A stretch of DNA of 51,145 nucleotides. It comes from Corallococcus terminator. Lineage in GTDB: Bacteria; Myxococcota; Myxococcia; Myxococcales; Myxococcaceae. A program made the translations under genes and the position numbers. Below are positions 1 through 7,853 of the stretch, one piece after another. The DNA is taken from NCBI RefSeq assembly GCF_003611635.1, contig NZ_RAVZ01000020.1:1-51145 (forward strand). Reading direction: 5' to 3'. The stretch's first letter is position 1, and each line of letters opens with the position of its first letter. A model generated the notes under the pieces. It was given only the letters and a program-made list of their open reading frames with translations, searched no databases and was not told the origin of the DNA.

Positions 1-840
1 CGGGAGAGGACGGCGGGGCAGAAGGCCGGGGCGGGATTGGACGATCGCGTTGGCCGGAACTCCATGGAAGCACCCGCGGTGACGTCGCATCAGGCGCTGG
101 AGTTGTCGGATTTCGTCGAAGGGGCGACCGATCCCGCGACGCCGTCCGCGGGCAATCTCCTGCCTCGAGAGGCGCCGTCCGCGGAGCCCGTGGTCGCGCC
201 CGCGTGGTCCTCACCTGTCGATGTCGCCAGGCCGGAGGAGGGGGCGGCGAAGCCGGTGGGGAAGCCCACTTCGCGTCGTGGGGTGGTGGTGGCCTCGGTC
301 GTGGCCCTGGGCGCGCTGGTGTCGGTGGGTGGATGGGTCGTGCTCGGCCCGAGTTCGAAGCCGGCGGCGCCGGTGGTGAAGGCCGATGCGCCTCCGAAGG
401 ACCCGACGCTTACGAATGGGGCGCCGAAGGAGCCTTTTGCTTCGCCAGTGGTCCCGCTGGTCGTGGCGGACGCGGGGAGCGAGGACGCGGGCGCTGGCGA
501 AACGGACGCGGGCGCTGAGGAAGCGGATGCGGGGTCGACTGACGGTGTCGCCGACGCGGGCGTGGCGCCCAGGCCGCCAGATGCAGGCCGCTCCGTGAAG
601 CAGTCGAAGCCGACTCGCCCGGTGGCCAAGGGAAGAGTGGAGTTCCGGATCCGTCCGTACGCGACGGTGTACCTGGACGGCAAGAACCTGGGGCAGACCC
701 CGTTCGGTGTCGTCGAGGTCCCGGAGGGGATGCATCGGGTGCGGCTCGTGAACAGTGACTTGAAGAAGGACGTGACGCGGACCTTCGAGGTGAAGGCCGG
801 TCAGGACAACCTCTTCAAGCTCAACCTGCTGGCGGAGTGA
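1..840 (+). CDS. C-terminal part of a probable Ser/Thr protein kinase with PEGA domain (5' truncated)
   Basis: The frame is open from base 1, so the gene begins outside the window; a TTG at 37 has no convincing ribosome site. The visible part has a Pro/Ala-rich juxtamembrane stretch, one hydrophobic segment (coded at about 280-350), a long Asp-Ala-Gly-rich linker (about 460-590), and a C-terminal PEGA domain of about 65 residues (coded at about 630-830) with a typical [12 protein letters not shown] core. In myxobacteria the order cytoplasmic region, membrane segment, acidic linker, PEGA is common at the end of Hanks-type kinases, with PEGA outside the membrane as a surface-binding module. No kinase motif lies inside the window, so the kinase part is inference. 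A hairpin follows the stop. Confidence 0.6.
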   Translation, partial: RERTAGQKAGAGLDDRVGRNSMEAPAVTSHQALELSDFVEGATDPATPSAGNLLPREAPSAEPVVAPAWSSPVDVARPEEGAAKPVGKPTSRRGVVVASVVALGALVSVGGWVVLGPSSKPAAPVVKADAPPKDPTLTNGAPKEPFASPVVPLVVADAGSEDAGAGETDAGAEEADAGSTDGVADAGVAPRPPDAGRSVKQSKPTRPVAKGRVEFRIRPYATVYLDGKNLGQTPFGVVEVPEGMHRVRLVNSDLKKDVTRTFEVKAGQDNLFKLNLLAE

Positions 841-861
841 TTCGCCCGGCTTGAACCCGAT

Positions 862-885
862 GGGATGGACCGTGAGATCCATCCC
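862..885 (+). terminator. Hairpin after the PEGA gene
   Basis: A perfect 8-bp stem (GGGATGGA / TCCATCCC) with an 8-nt loop lies 22 nt after the stop at 840. No U-run follows, so it could be a terminator helper or an mRNA 3'-end stabiliser. Confidence 0.4.
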
Positions 886-965
886 TCGATCACACGTCTT
901 CGGATCCGTGCACCGCACGCCATCTCAGGGCCGCGTCCCTCGTCCCGCGCACAGCCGCTCCACCT

Positions 966-1037
966 TCAGGTCGCGGTCGGCACGGCGCAGCCCAGGCCGA
1001 TCCAGAGACCGAACGCCACGGCGACCCACGTCCTCAC
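966..1037 (-). CDS. Possible 23-residue lipoprotein-like micro-peptide
   Basis: A GTG at 1037 overlaps the TGA of the upstream TPR-like gene as GTGA, a usual coupling arrangement. It reads 23 codons to a TGA at 966-968. The peptide has an Arg near its N-terminus, a hydrophobic core and GLGC followed by six residues, so it looks like a bare lipoprotein signal. This may be chance in GC-rich DNA; conservation would decide. Confidence 0.25.
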   Translation of the reverse strand: MRTWVAVAFGLWIGLGCAVPTAT

Positions 1038-1894
1038 GGCGTGGCCTCTGAAACCGTGGGCTCGCTCAGGAAGTACGCCGTGACCGCGCCCGCCGCCGCC
1101 GCGAGCGCTGTCCCGAACAGGACGTTGGCCACCACCGCCTGCCCGCGAGCATCATCCAGACGTCCCTCCACGGACGTGTCCAGCTCCGCGTCCCGCGCGG
1201 AACTCACGTTGCCGCGCGACTGGAGCCCGAAGTAGGTCCCCGCGCCACCCGCCGCCACGCTCGTCCCCAGCAACACCCACGACACCGTCGGCACCTTCCG
1301 CACGGAGGTCCGCTTCGCATCCACCGTCAGGTCCACACCGGGCGAAGCCACGGGCGCGGAAGCCACCGGCCGCGAGGGCAAAGTCGGAGGAGCTTCGACC
1401 GTCGGCTGCATCGGCGCATCCGCGGGACGGGACGGAACCTCCGGCGAAGGCACCGGCACCGGGGACGCCACCACCGGTCGGTCACGCAAGACCTCCTTGC
1501 GCACCGACTCGAAGTCCCCCTCCACCTTCGGAGACACCCTCACCGGAAGTTTCGCCTCCGGCATCAACAACAGACCCGCCCGGAACGCCGCCATCGCCGC
1601 ATCACGCTGGCCCAAGTCCGCCAACACGACGCCCTCATAGATGGCCGCCGACGCCCGCTCCGCCTCGGACCGGGCCAGCCGCTTCGCCCGGGCTACCGCT
1701 GCCAGCGCACCCTCGTACTCCAGGTCGTCATGGAGGCGGGCGGTCTCCGCCATCGCCGCCGTGAAGTAGTCCCTAGAGGCCACTGGAGCCGGAGCACCGC
1801 CCGCCTGTCCGAAGGCTGGACCCGCTCCAAACAGGCACAGGCCCAGCAGGCCGCCGAGCAGCCGGAATGGGGGCAGGACATGAGGAGTTTTCAT
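1034..1894 (-). CDS. Secreted TPR-like protein with C-terminal membrane segments
   Basis: 286 residues. A signal peptide ends near FGQA (about residue 25). Then comes a helical repeat region resembling TPRs (about 35-120), in which a load of items and a 'DLGQRDAAMAAFRAGL' helix pair are visible. A Pro/Val-rich linker (about 135-185) follows, then two hydrophobic segments separated by a short acidic stretch. This matches myxobacterial TPR proteins that associate with PEGA-kinase genes, but no enzymatic function is evident. The start is chosen because the signal peptide begins there and a -10-like TAGAGT lies 8 nt upstream; reading further upstream adds low-quality sequence overlapping the divergent uppS promoter. 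No Shine-Dalgarno is present. Confidence 0.6.
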   Translation of the reverse strand: MKTPHVLPPFRLLGGLLGLCLFGAGPAFGQAGGAPAPVASRDYFTAAMAETARLHDDLEYEGALAAVARAKRLARSEAERASAAIYEGVVLADLGQRDAAMAAFRAGLLLMPEAKLPVRVSPKVEGDFESVRKEVLRDRPVVASPVPVPSPEVPSRPADAPMQPTVEAPPTLPSRPVASAPVASPGVDLTVDAKRTSVRKVPTVSWVLLGTSVAAGGAGTYFGLQSRGNVSSARDAELDTSVEGRLDDARGQAVVANVLFGTALAAAAGAVTAYFLSEPTVSEATP

Positions 1895-1902
1895 GGAAGA
1901 CC

Positions 1903-1930
1903 ACTCTAACTGGCCCGCGTGTCCCGTCAT
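1903..1930 (-). promoter_or_regulatory. Predicted promoter of the TPR-like gene
   Basis: On the minus strand, ATGACG (1930-1925) and TAGAGT (1908-1903) are 16 nt apart. The hexamer ends 8 nt before the ATG, so transcription would begin at or next to the start codon. Confidence 0.4.
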
Positions 1931-1994
1931 GAACCGTTCAACCCCGGCAGGCGACCGGCCAACAGGGGTGGGGAACCGGCCGGCCACGCGCCCG

Positions 1995-2023
1995 TGGACG
2001 CGACGGCAAGCCGCCGCTAGGGT
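1995..2023 (+). promoter_or_regulatory. Predicted promoter of uppS
   Basis: TGGACG (1995-2000), a 17-nt spacer and TAGGGT (2018-2023), preceded by C to give CTAG. The ATG at 2034 is 10 nt downstream and there is no Shine-Dalgarno, which suggests a leaderless or nearly leaderless mRNA. Confidence 0.42.
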
Positions 2024-2033
2024 GCGCGGCTTC

Positions 2034-2828
2034 ATGGATCGCCCCACCGTGTTGCCCACCCCTCTCGAGGTCCAGGTCAAGGCCCGGCCTCTCCCGCGCC
2101 ATGTGGGCATCATCATGGACGGCAACGGGCGCTGGGCGGAGCTTCGGGGCCAGCCTCGCCTGGAAGGCCACCGCGAGGGCAGTGTGAGTGTGCGCGAAGT
2201 CACGCGCGCCGCCCGCCGCGTAGGCGTGCAGGCCCTCACCCTCTACGCCTTCTCCTCCCAGAACTGGGCCCGCCCCGCCGAAGAGGTCGCCGGGCTGATG
2301 GAGCTGCTGCGCGAGTACCTGGAGTCCGAGCGCGCGGAGATCCTCGACAACGGCATCCGCCTCAACGCCATTGGCGAGGTGGAGAAGCTGCCCCGGTACG
2401 TGAAGGAACCGCTGGAGCGGCTGATGGCCGACTCCGCCCACAACACCGGCATGGTCCTCACGCTGGCGCTCTCCTACGGTGGCCGCGAGGAGCTGCTGCG
2501 CGCCGCGCGCTCCCTGGCCGAATCCGTGGCCCGCGGCGAGCTGGACCCCGCGCACCTGGGCGCGGACGACCTGGAGTCGCGGTTGTGGACCTCCGGGCTG
2601 CCTCCCGTGGATCTCGTGGTGCGCACCAGCGGCGAACAGCGCATCTCCAACTTCCTGCTCTGGCAAGTGGCGTACGCCGAGCTGTGCTTCACCGACGCCC
2701 TCTGGCCTGACTTCCGCACCGAAGAGTTCCTGCGCTGCCTGTCGCAGTACCAGGGCCGCGAGCGGCGCTTCGGGCTGACGTCCGCCCAGTTGAACCGGGA
2801 CGAAACACCCCAGCGGGCCAAGGCGTGA
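2034..2828 (+). CDS. uppS: Undecaprenyl diphosphate synthase
   Basis: 264 residues, normal for the family. It condenses eight isopentenyl diphosphates onto farnesyl diphosphate to make the C55 lipid carrier for peptidoglycan and polysaccharides. The signature HVGIIMDGNGRWAE (about 23-36) carries the catalytic Asp29 and the substrate loop. Further on are a YAFSSQNW segment and the C-terminal DLVVRTSGEQRISNFLLWQ motif with its conserved Arg and Ser residues. The ATG at 2034 is favoured because it lies 10 nt after a -10-like hexamer and leaves the usual short N-terminus. The stop overlaps the next start as GTGA, so uppS and cdsA are probably translationally coupled. Confidence 0.95.
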   Translation: MDRPTVLPTPLEVQVKARPLPRHVGIIMDGNGRWAELRGQPRLEGHREGSVSVREVTRAARRVGVQALTLYAFSSQNWARPAEEVAGLMELLREYLESERAEILDNGIRLNAIGEVEKLPRYVKEPLERLMADSAHNTGMVLTLALSYGGREELLRAARSLAESVARGELDPAHLGADDLESRLWTSGLPPVDLVVRTSGEQRISNFLLWQVAYAELCFTDALWPDFRTEEFLRCLSQYQGRERRFGLTSAQLNRDETPQRAKA

Positions 2829-3655
2829 ACGAGAAGAACAAGAACCTCCTCATCCGGATCCTCACGGGCATCACCCTCCTGCCGCTGGTGCTCCTGCTGC
2901 TGTTCCTGGGCGGGTGGTACAGCGCGGTGCTGCTCGGCGCCGCCGCGGCCGTGTGCACGGGTGAGTACTACCTCATCACCCAGAAGCGACTGGGCGCCGC
3001 CGCCTGGGTGGGCATGGCCGCCGCCTTCCTCATGCCGCTGCTCCCCCTGAAGGACGCCGCCCGCACGGGCGAGACGGCCTTCTGGGTCACGTCCGTCTTC
3101 TTCTTCTTCGCGTGGATCTACAACCTGTTCCGGGGCGCGCTCGCGGAGGCTCCCACCCGCGCCGCGCACCTCGTCACGGGCTTTCTCTACGGCGCCATCG
3201 GCCTCACCGCGCTGTCCGCGCTGCGGCTGCTCCCCGAACACGGCCTCGCGTGGGTCATCTGCGCGCTCACCATCACGTGGGCCAACGACACGCTGGCGTA
3301 CTTCGCGGGCCGCTTCCTCGGGAAGCACAAGCTCTACCCCGCGGTCAGCCCGAACAAGACGTGGGAGGGCTTCTTCGGCGGCATGGTCGGCTCGGTGCTG
3401 GGCATGTTCATCGCCCGGGGCTTCTTTTTCCCCGTGTTCACCGTGTGGGACTGTGTGCTGCTGGGCTTCTTTGGTGGACTCCTGGGCCCCGTGGGCGACC
3501 TGTGCGAGTCCATGCTCAAGCGCGCCTACGGCGTGAAGGACTCCGGAAAGCTCATTCCCGGACATGGCGGTGTGTTGGATCGCATCGACGCGCTCGTGTT
3601 CAACGCGCCGCTGGTGTTCGTCTATGTGCAGTTCGTGAGGCACCTGTTGCCGTAA
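2825..3655 (+). CDS. cdsA: Phosphatidate cytidylyltransferase (CDP-diglyceride synthase)
   Basis: 276 residues with about eight hydrophobic segments; an inner-membrane enzyme making CDP-diacylglycerol from CTP and phosphatidic acid. The family signature is near the C-terminus: SMLKR, then VKDSG, then PGHGGVLDRID, with the Lys-Asp and His-Gly-Gly...Asp-Arg residues intact. The GTG start overlaps the uppS stop, the classic uppS-cdsA-rseP order of many Proteobacteria. Dxr, often between cdsA and rseP, is absent here. Confidence 0.95.
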   Translation: MNEKNKNLLIRILTGITLLPLVLLLLFLGGWYSAVLLGAAAAVCTGEYYLITQKRLGAAAWVGMAAAFLMPLLPLKDAARTGETAFWVTSVFFFFAWIYNLFRGALAEAPTRAAHLVTGFLYGAIGLTALSALRLLPEHGLAWVICALTITWANDTLAYFAGRFLGKHKLYPAVSPNKTWEGFFGGMVGSVLGMFIARGFFFPVFTVWDCVLLGFFGGLLGPVGDLCESMLKRAYGVKDSGKLIPGHGGVLDRIDALVFNAPLVFVYVQFVRHLLP

Positions 3656-3703
3656 GTGCCCGTTTTCGCGCCTGCCCGTCTGCCTCGCGCCCGTCGTTGC
3701 GCG

Positions 3704-3732
3704 TTGTCCAGGTCGGGGGGCGCGATTACTGT
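3704..3732 (+). promoter_or_regulatory. Predicted internal promoter of rseP
   Basis: TTGTCC (3704-3709), a 17-nt spacer and TACTGT (3727-3732), ending 7 nt before the ATG at 3740. It would let rseP be transcribed apart from uppS-cdsA. The cdsA-rseP gap is 84 nt, in contrast to the overlap upstream. Confidence 0.4.
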
Positions 3733-3739
3733 TGGGCCC

Positions 3740-5371
3740 ATGCTCCAGAACCTCGGGTTCTTCATCCTTCTGCTGGGCGTGCTCGTCACGGTGCACGAGC
3801 TCGGCCACTTCCTGGTGGCCAAGGCTTGTGGGGTGAAGGTCCTCAAGTTCTCCATCGGGTTCGGGCCGAAGATCCTCGGCTTCACCAAGGGTGAGACGGA
3901 ATACCAGGTGGCCCTGCTGCCCCTGGGCGGCTTCGTGAAGATGGCGGGCGATCTGCCCCATGAGGAGCTGTCGCCGGAAGAGGCCTCCCGGGGCTTCCTG
4001 GCGGCCCCCCCCTGGAAGCGCGCCCTCATCGTGTTCGCGGGGCCGGCCTTCAGCCTGGTGTTCCCCGTCTTCGTCTACTTTTTCGTCTTCCTGGGCCCCC
4101 AGGAGACGCTGTCCACCCGCGTGGGCATGGTGTCTCCGGACATGGCCGCCGCCGCCGCGGGCATCCGCCCTGGAGACCGCATCCTCAAGGTGGAGGGCGA
4201 AGCCGTCCGCACCTTCGACGACATGCGTGACGCGTTCGTCGGCAAGTTCGAGCGCCCCGTGCCCATCACCCTGGAGCGCGATGGCCAGGAGCGCGTGGTG
4301 CAGGTGACGCCGGAGCGCAGCTCGGAGGTGTCCCCGGTGGACACGGTCGAGCGCGGGATGATTGGCGTGAGCCCCTATCCGCAGCCGCCGGTAGTCGGCG
4401 TGCTCGCGGGCTCGGCCGCGGCGAACGCGGGCCTCAAGAGCTTCGACCGGGTGCTGTCCGTCAACGGCGTGCACGTACAGGACGAAGCGGCCCTCTACCG
4501 TGAGGTCGCCAAGGTGCCGGAAGGCTCCCCGCTGGCGTTGAGCGTGGCGCGCCTTGAGCCCGTCGCGGTGGGCGCCGTCTCCGGCCGGGTGCCGGAGGTG
4601 AAGCAGGTGTCCCTGCCGCGTCAGGCCGGAGAGGGCCCCGCGGCGCTGGGCGCCGAAGCGGTGGACCTCTACGTCGCGACGGTGGCGTCCGGCAGCGTGG
4701 CGGAAGGCGCGGGCATCCAGCCCGGGGACCGCATCGTGGCCATCAACGGCACGCCGCTGAAGTCCTTCAACAAGCTGGCCACGGTGCTCAACGGCCTGCA
4801 GGCGCAGCCCTTCACGCTCACGTGGCGCGGGGAGCAGGGCGAGCGCACGGAGAAGCTGGCGCAGGCGCCGCTCAAGACGCGCGACGACTACGGGCAGACG
4901 AGCGCGCCGCTGGTGTTCGGCGTGCGCCCGTGGAACTACAGCAGCGCGGACCTGCCGCCGGTGGAGAAGGTGACCATCGACCTGGGGCCGGTCGCCGCCT
5001 TCAAGGAGGCCGCGCTCATCGTCCCGAAGATCATCGGGCAGATGGTGCAGGTGCTGGGAGGGCTGGTGGTGGGCAAGGTGTCCCCCAGCACGATTGGCGG
5101 CCCCATCATGATGTACCAGCTCGCCGCGAAGAGCGCCGAGCAGGGCATGGACAGCTACCTCAACCTGATGGCCGTCATCTCCATCAACCTGGGCGTGATG
5201 AACCTGTTGCCCATCCCGGTGCTGGATGGCTTCGCGCTCCTGTCCGCCATCTGGGAGGGCATCCGCCGCCGCCCCATCCCCGTGCGCGTGCGCGAGGTGG
5301 CGAACATGGTGGGCCTGGCGCTGCTGGTCTTGCTGATGCTCCTGGCAGTGACCAACGATGTGACCCGCTAA
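3740..5371 (+). CDS. rseP: RIP zinc metalloprotease RseP (site-2 protease) with three PDZ domains
   Basis: 543 residues, versus about 450 in E. coli. It cuts membrane-spanning substrates such as anti-sigma factors inside the inner membrane. The zinc site HELGH is at 19-23 in the first membrane segment, and the third ligand region NLLPIPVLDGF is in the C-terminal membrane part. Between them are three PDZ-like units, each with the pattern (A/S)xxAGxxxxDRIL..(V/I)(E/N)G: coded near 4150-4290, 4400-4540 and 4690-4860. The start is the ATG at 3740, immediately before the first membrane segment; no Shine-Dalgarno is seen, but a -10-like hexamer is 7 nt upstream. It sits between cdsA and rlpA. Confidence 0.95.
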   Translation: MLQNLGFFILLLGVLVTVHELGHFLVAKACGVKVLKFSIGFGPKILGFTKGETEYQVALLPLGGFVKMAGDLPHEELSPEEASRGFLAAPPWKRALIVFAGPAFSLVFPVFVYFFVFLGPQETLSTRVGMVSPDMAAAAAGIRPGDRILKVEGEAVRTFDDMRDAFVGKFERPVPITLERDGQERVVQVTPERSSEVSPVDTVERGMIGVSPYPQPPVVGVLAGSAAANAGLKSFDRVLSVNGVHVQDEAALYREVAKVPEGSPLALSVARLEPVAVGAVSGRVPEVKQVSLPRQAGEGPAALGAEAVDLYVATVASGSVAEGAGIQPGDRIVAINGTPLKSFNKLATVLNGLQAQPFTLTWRGEQGERTEKLAQAPLKTRDDYGQTSAPLVFGVRPWNYSSADLPPVEKVTIDLGPVAAFKEAALIVPKIIGQMVQVLGGLVVGKVSPSTIGGPIMMYQLAAKSAEQGMDSYLNLMAVISINLGVMNLLPIPVLDGFALLSAIWEGIRRRPIPVRVREVANMVGLALLVLLMLLAVTNDVTR

Positions 5372-5384
5372 CCACGAGGTGATG

Positions 5385-5870
5385 ATGCGAGGACGCACCG
5401 CGCTCCTGTTGATGGGCATGGGACTGCTTGCTGGCTGCGCGACCCGCGCGACGAAGCCCCAGCCCCCGGAGACGGATTCGGGCTCGGGCAAGGACGACCC
5501 GAAGGTGACCCGCCGGGAGAAGATGCCGGGCACGTACCTGGGTGAAGGCCTCGCTTCCTTCTACGGCCCCGGCCTCCACGGCCGGCCCACCGCCAGCGGG
5601 GAGAAGTTCAACCAGAACGCGATGACCGCGGCGCACCGCACGGCGCGCTTCGGCTCCTGCGTGAAGGTGATGAACATGGAGAACGGCCGCCAGGTGGAGG
5701 TGCGCGTCAACGACCGCGGCCCCTTCGTGGACGGTCGCATCATCGACCTGTCGAAGGCCGCCGCGAAGTCGCTGGACATGCTGGACAAGGGCCTGGCGCG
5801 CGTGCGGCTGTACCGGTGTGGCGTCCGCGTGTCAGAAGTGCCGCTGGACCTGTGGGCCATTCCGGCCTGA
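5385..5870 (+). CDS. rlpA: RlpA-family lipoprotein (double-psi beta-barrel lytic transglycosylase)
   Basis: 161 residues from this ATG; GTG 5379 and ATG 5382 are alternatives, but GAGG at 5376-5379 gives the best spacing to 5385. A lipobox LLAGC gives an N-terminal lipid anchor, a short Pro/Asp-rich linker follows, and one RlpA barrel begins at ASFYGPG. Barrel hallmarks are TASGEKF, TAAHRT, FGSCVKV and VRVNDRGPF with IDLSKAAA; the His and Asp of the presumed active site are present. RlpA enzymes cleave denuded glycan strands. There is no SPOR domain, so septal targeting by denuded glycan is not expected from this protein alone. It follows rseP by 13 nt. Confidence 0.85.
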   Translation: MRGRTALLLMGMGLLAGCATRATKPQPPETDSGSGKDDPKVTRREKMPGTYLGEGLASFYGPGLHGRPTASGEKFNQNAMTAAHRTARFGSCVKVMNMENGRQVEVRVNDRGPFVDGRIIDLSKAAAKSLDMLDKGLARVRLYRCGVRVSEVPLDLWAIPA

Positions 5871-5894
5871 GCGCCGAAGGAAGGGACGTTGCCC

Positions 5895-6629
5895 GTGTTG
5901 CTCGCGCTGGACACCTCCACGCTGACGCTGTCGCTCGCCCTGGTGGAACGCCAGGGCAACGACGTGCGCACGGTGGAGCACGTGGTGGTGCTTCCTCCGG
6001 AGAAGCAGAGCGAAGCGCTGCCCGGCGTCGTCGGTGAGCTGCTCGCGCGCCACGGCCTGAAGCTGACGGACCTGGAGGGGCTGGCGGTGGGCCTGGGGCC
6101 GGGGTCCTTCACGGGCTTGAGGATCGGGCTCGCCACGGTGAAGTCGCTCGCGTACGCCACGGGCCTCAAGGTGGCCGGCGCGTCGTCGCTGGCGGCGGTG
6201 GCGCTGGAGGGGCCGGAGGGCGTGCCGCTGTACTGCCTCGCCGTCGCGCGCCGGGACGACCTCTACCTGGGGGCCTACCGCCGCACGGGCCTCACCGTGG
6301 AGGCGCTGGAGCCGGAGACCGCGATGTCGCCGGAGGAGGTGGCCCAGCGCATGGCCGCCGAACCCGCCGCGGTGGCGCTGGGGCCGGCGCTGACGGACTA
6401 CCGGCAGGCCCTGGAGAAGCACGGGGTCGCGCCCCACCGGCTCTTGTCCGGGCCCGCCTTCCCGTCCGCGGTGGAGGTGGGACGGCTGGCGCGGCTGCCG
6501 GACGCGTATTCGATGCAGGCCCTGTTCGCGATGGAGCCGCACTACGTCCGGGCGTCGGAGCCGGAGCGCAACCCCAAGTTCCCGCCGCTGCCGGGCCCCG
6601 CGCCCACGTCGCGGTTCAAGGAAGACTGA
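5895..6629 (+). CDS. tsaB: tRNA threonylcarbamoyladenosine biosynthesis protein TsaB
   Basis: 244 residues. TsaB is an ASKHA-fold partner of TsaD and TsaE in making t6A37 on tRNAs that read ANN codons. The N-terminus LLALDTSTLTLSLAL and the GLGPGSFTGLRIGLATVKSLA segment are diagnostic. The GTG at 5895 is preferred: GAAGGAAGGG (5876-5885) stands at good distance, and the product then begins like other TsaB proteins; a TTG at 5889 is possible. Its place after rseP-rlpA, 24 nt downstream of rlpA, suggests co-transcription. Confidence 0.93.
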   Translation: MLLALDTSTLTLSLALVERQGNDVRTVEHVVVLPPEKQSEALPGVVGELLARHGLKLTDLEGLAVGLGPGSFTGLRIGLATVKSLAYATGLKVAGASSLAAVALEGPEGVPLYCLAVARRDDLYLGAYRRTGLTVEALEPETAMSPEEVAQRMAAEPAAVALGPALTDYRQALEKHGVAPHRLLSGPAFPSAVEVGRLARLPDAYSMQALFAMEPHYVRASEPERNPKFPPLPGPAPTSRFKED

Positions 6630-6695
6630 CCGCTTTTCAGAAGGGCCCGCGCGTCGTGCTCGCGCCCCTGGGGGCGGTGGCGTAAAGGAGCCCTC

Positions 6696-7727
6696 ATGAA
6701 AGAGAACCTTCAAATCGCGGTGGTGGGTGCCACGGGCGTGGTGGGCCGCGAGGCGCTGGCCGCGCTGTACGCGCGCGACGTGCCCATGGAGCAGGTGAGG
6801 GCCTTCGGCTCGGAGCGCTCCAAGGGCCTGGAGGTGGAGTACGGCGAGGACACGCTGGAGGTGGAGCTGGCCACGCCGGATGCCTTCAAGGGCATCCACC
6901 TGGTGCTGCTCGCCACGCCGGCGGAGGCCTCCCGCACGCTGGCCCCGGCCGCCCAGGCCGCGGGCGCCTGGGTCGTGGACGCAAGCAACGCCTTCCGGAG
7001 CGACGGCAACGTGCCGCTGGTGCTCCCGGGCTTCAACACCGAGGCCCTGGGGCCCGGCTTCACCTTCAAGGGCCGGGTGGTGTGCCTGCCGGGCATCATC
7101 ACCAGCACCACCGTGCACCTGGTGGAGCCCCTGCGCCGGGCGTTCGGCGTGGTGCGCGCGCAGGTGACGGCGCTGATGGGCGCCTCCAGCGCGGGCGTGC
7201 GTGGCATCTCCGAACTGGAGAAGCAGACCGCGGATCTGCTGTCCGGCCGGGAGCCGGAGCCCCAGGCCTTCCCCCACCGGGTGGGCTTCAACCTGGTGCC
7301 CCAGGTGGGCGGCTTCATGGTGAACTCCCCCTGGACGGAGGAGGAGGGCGGCTGGACGCTGGAGGCCGCGCGCCTGTTCGCCGCCCTGGGCGAAGTACCC
7401 GTCCTGGCCGGCACCGCCGTGCAGGTGCCCACCTTCCACGGCCACGGGCTCACCGTGAACGTGCAGCTCAAGAAGCCCGGCCCGGTGGAGCAGGTGCGCG
7501 CCGCGCTGAAGACGTCCCCGTCCCTCAAGGTGCTGGACGCCCCGGGCGAGCGCATCTACCCCATGCCCATGCTGGTGATGGCCGACCCCGCCATCCATGT
7601 GGGACGGGTGCGCGCCTTTCCCCAGGCCCCGGAGTGGGTGACCCTCTTCGCGTCGGTGGACAACGCCGGCCGGGCCGCCGCCCAGTTGGTGGAAGCCGGC
7701 CTCAAGCTCACCGAACGCCCCTCCTGA
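6696..7727 (+). CDS. Aspartate-semialdehyde dehydrogenase-like protein lacking the catalytic Cys
   Basis: 343 residues, the full family length. The N-terminal Rossmann motif VVGATGVVGRE (about 9-19), the ASNAFR segment and the C-terminal dimerisation domain clearly place it in the Asd/ArgC family. However, the NPNC(S/T)T active-site motif aligns with LPGIITST (131-138): the nucleophilic Cys is Ile134 and both Asn are lost. The His-bearing motif keeps GHG but has VQVP where VRVP is usual, so the substrate-binding Arg is also in doubt. It resembles the catalytically altered USG-1-like branch. Start ATG has a clear AAAGGAG 8 nt upstream. The role is unknown; a true Asd must be encoded elsewhere. 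Confidence 0.8.
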   Translation: MKENLQIAVVGATGVVGREALAALYARDVPMEQVRAFGSERSKGLEVEYGEDTLEVELATPDAFKGIHLVLLATPAEASRTLAPAAQAAGAWVVDASNAFRSDGNVPLVLPGFNTEALGPGFTFKGRVVCLPGIITSTTVHLVEPLRRAFGVVRAQVTALMGASSAGVRGISELEKQTADLLSGREPEPQAFPHRVGFNLVPQVGGFMVNSPWTEEEGGWTLEAARLFAALGEVPVLAGTAVQVPTFHGHGLTVNVQLKKPGPVEQVRAALKTSPSLKVLDAPGERIYPMPMLVMADPAIHVGRVRAFPQAPEWVTLFASVDNAGRAAAQLVEAGLKLTERPS

Positions 7728-7814
7728 CAATTTGGCACGGCCCCTGGAGACCGCGTGTCTGTTTGGCGCGCGGACCGGGGGCTTTTGCCGCTGAATGGGC
7801 CATCCGGACGGGTG

Positions 7815-7842
7815 TTGTCGGTGGCCCCGCGCTTGCTAGCTT
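7815..7842 (+). promoter_or_regulatory. Predicted promoter of the anchored surface protein gene
   Basis: TTGTCG (7815-7820), a 16-nt spacer and TAGCTT (7837-7842) within CTAG. It ends 11 nt before the ATG at 7854, and no Shine-Dalgarno follows. Confidence 0.42.
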
Positions 7843-7853
7843 CCGCCCCATCC

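Noticed and set aside
2474-5533. Very long open frame on the minus strand (over 1,000 codons)
   Set aside because: It is antisense to uppS, cdsA and rseP; the product is His/Arg/Gln-rich with no domain. Long antisense frames are a by-product of strong G/C third-position bias. The same applies to 5832-7730(-), 13498-16767(+) and 43980-46781(+).
7733-7750. Sigma-54-like TGGCACG before the surface-protein gene
   Set aside because: The -24 half is good but the -12 half reads CTGG in place of TTGC, and a closer -10-like element sits at 7837.
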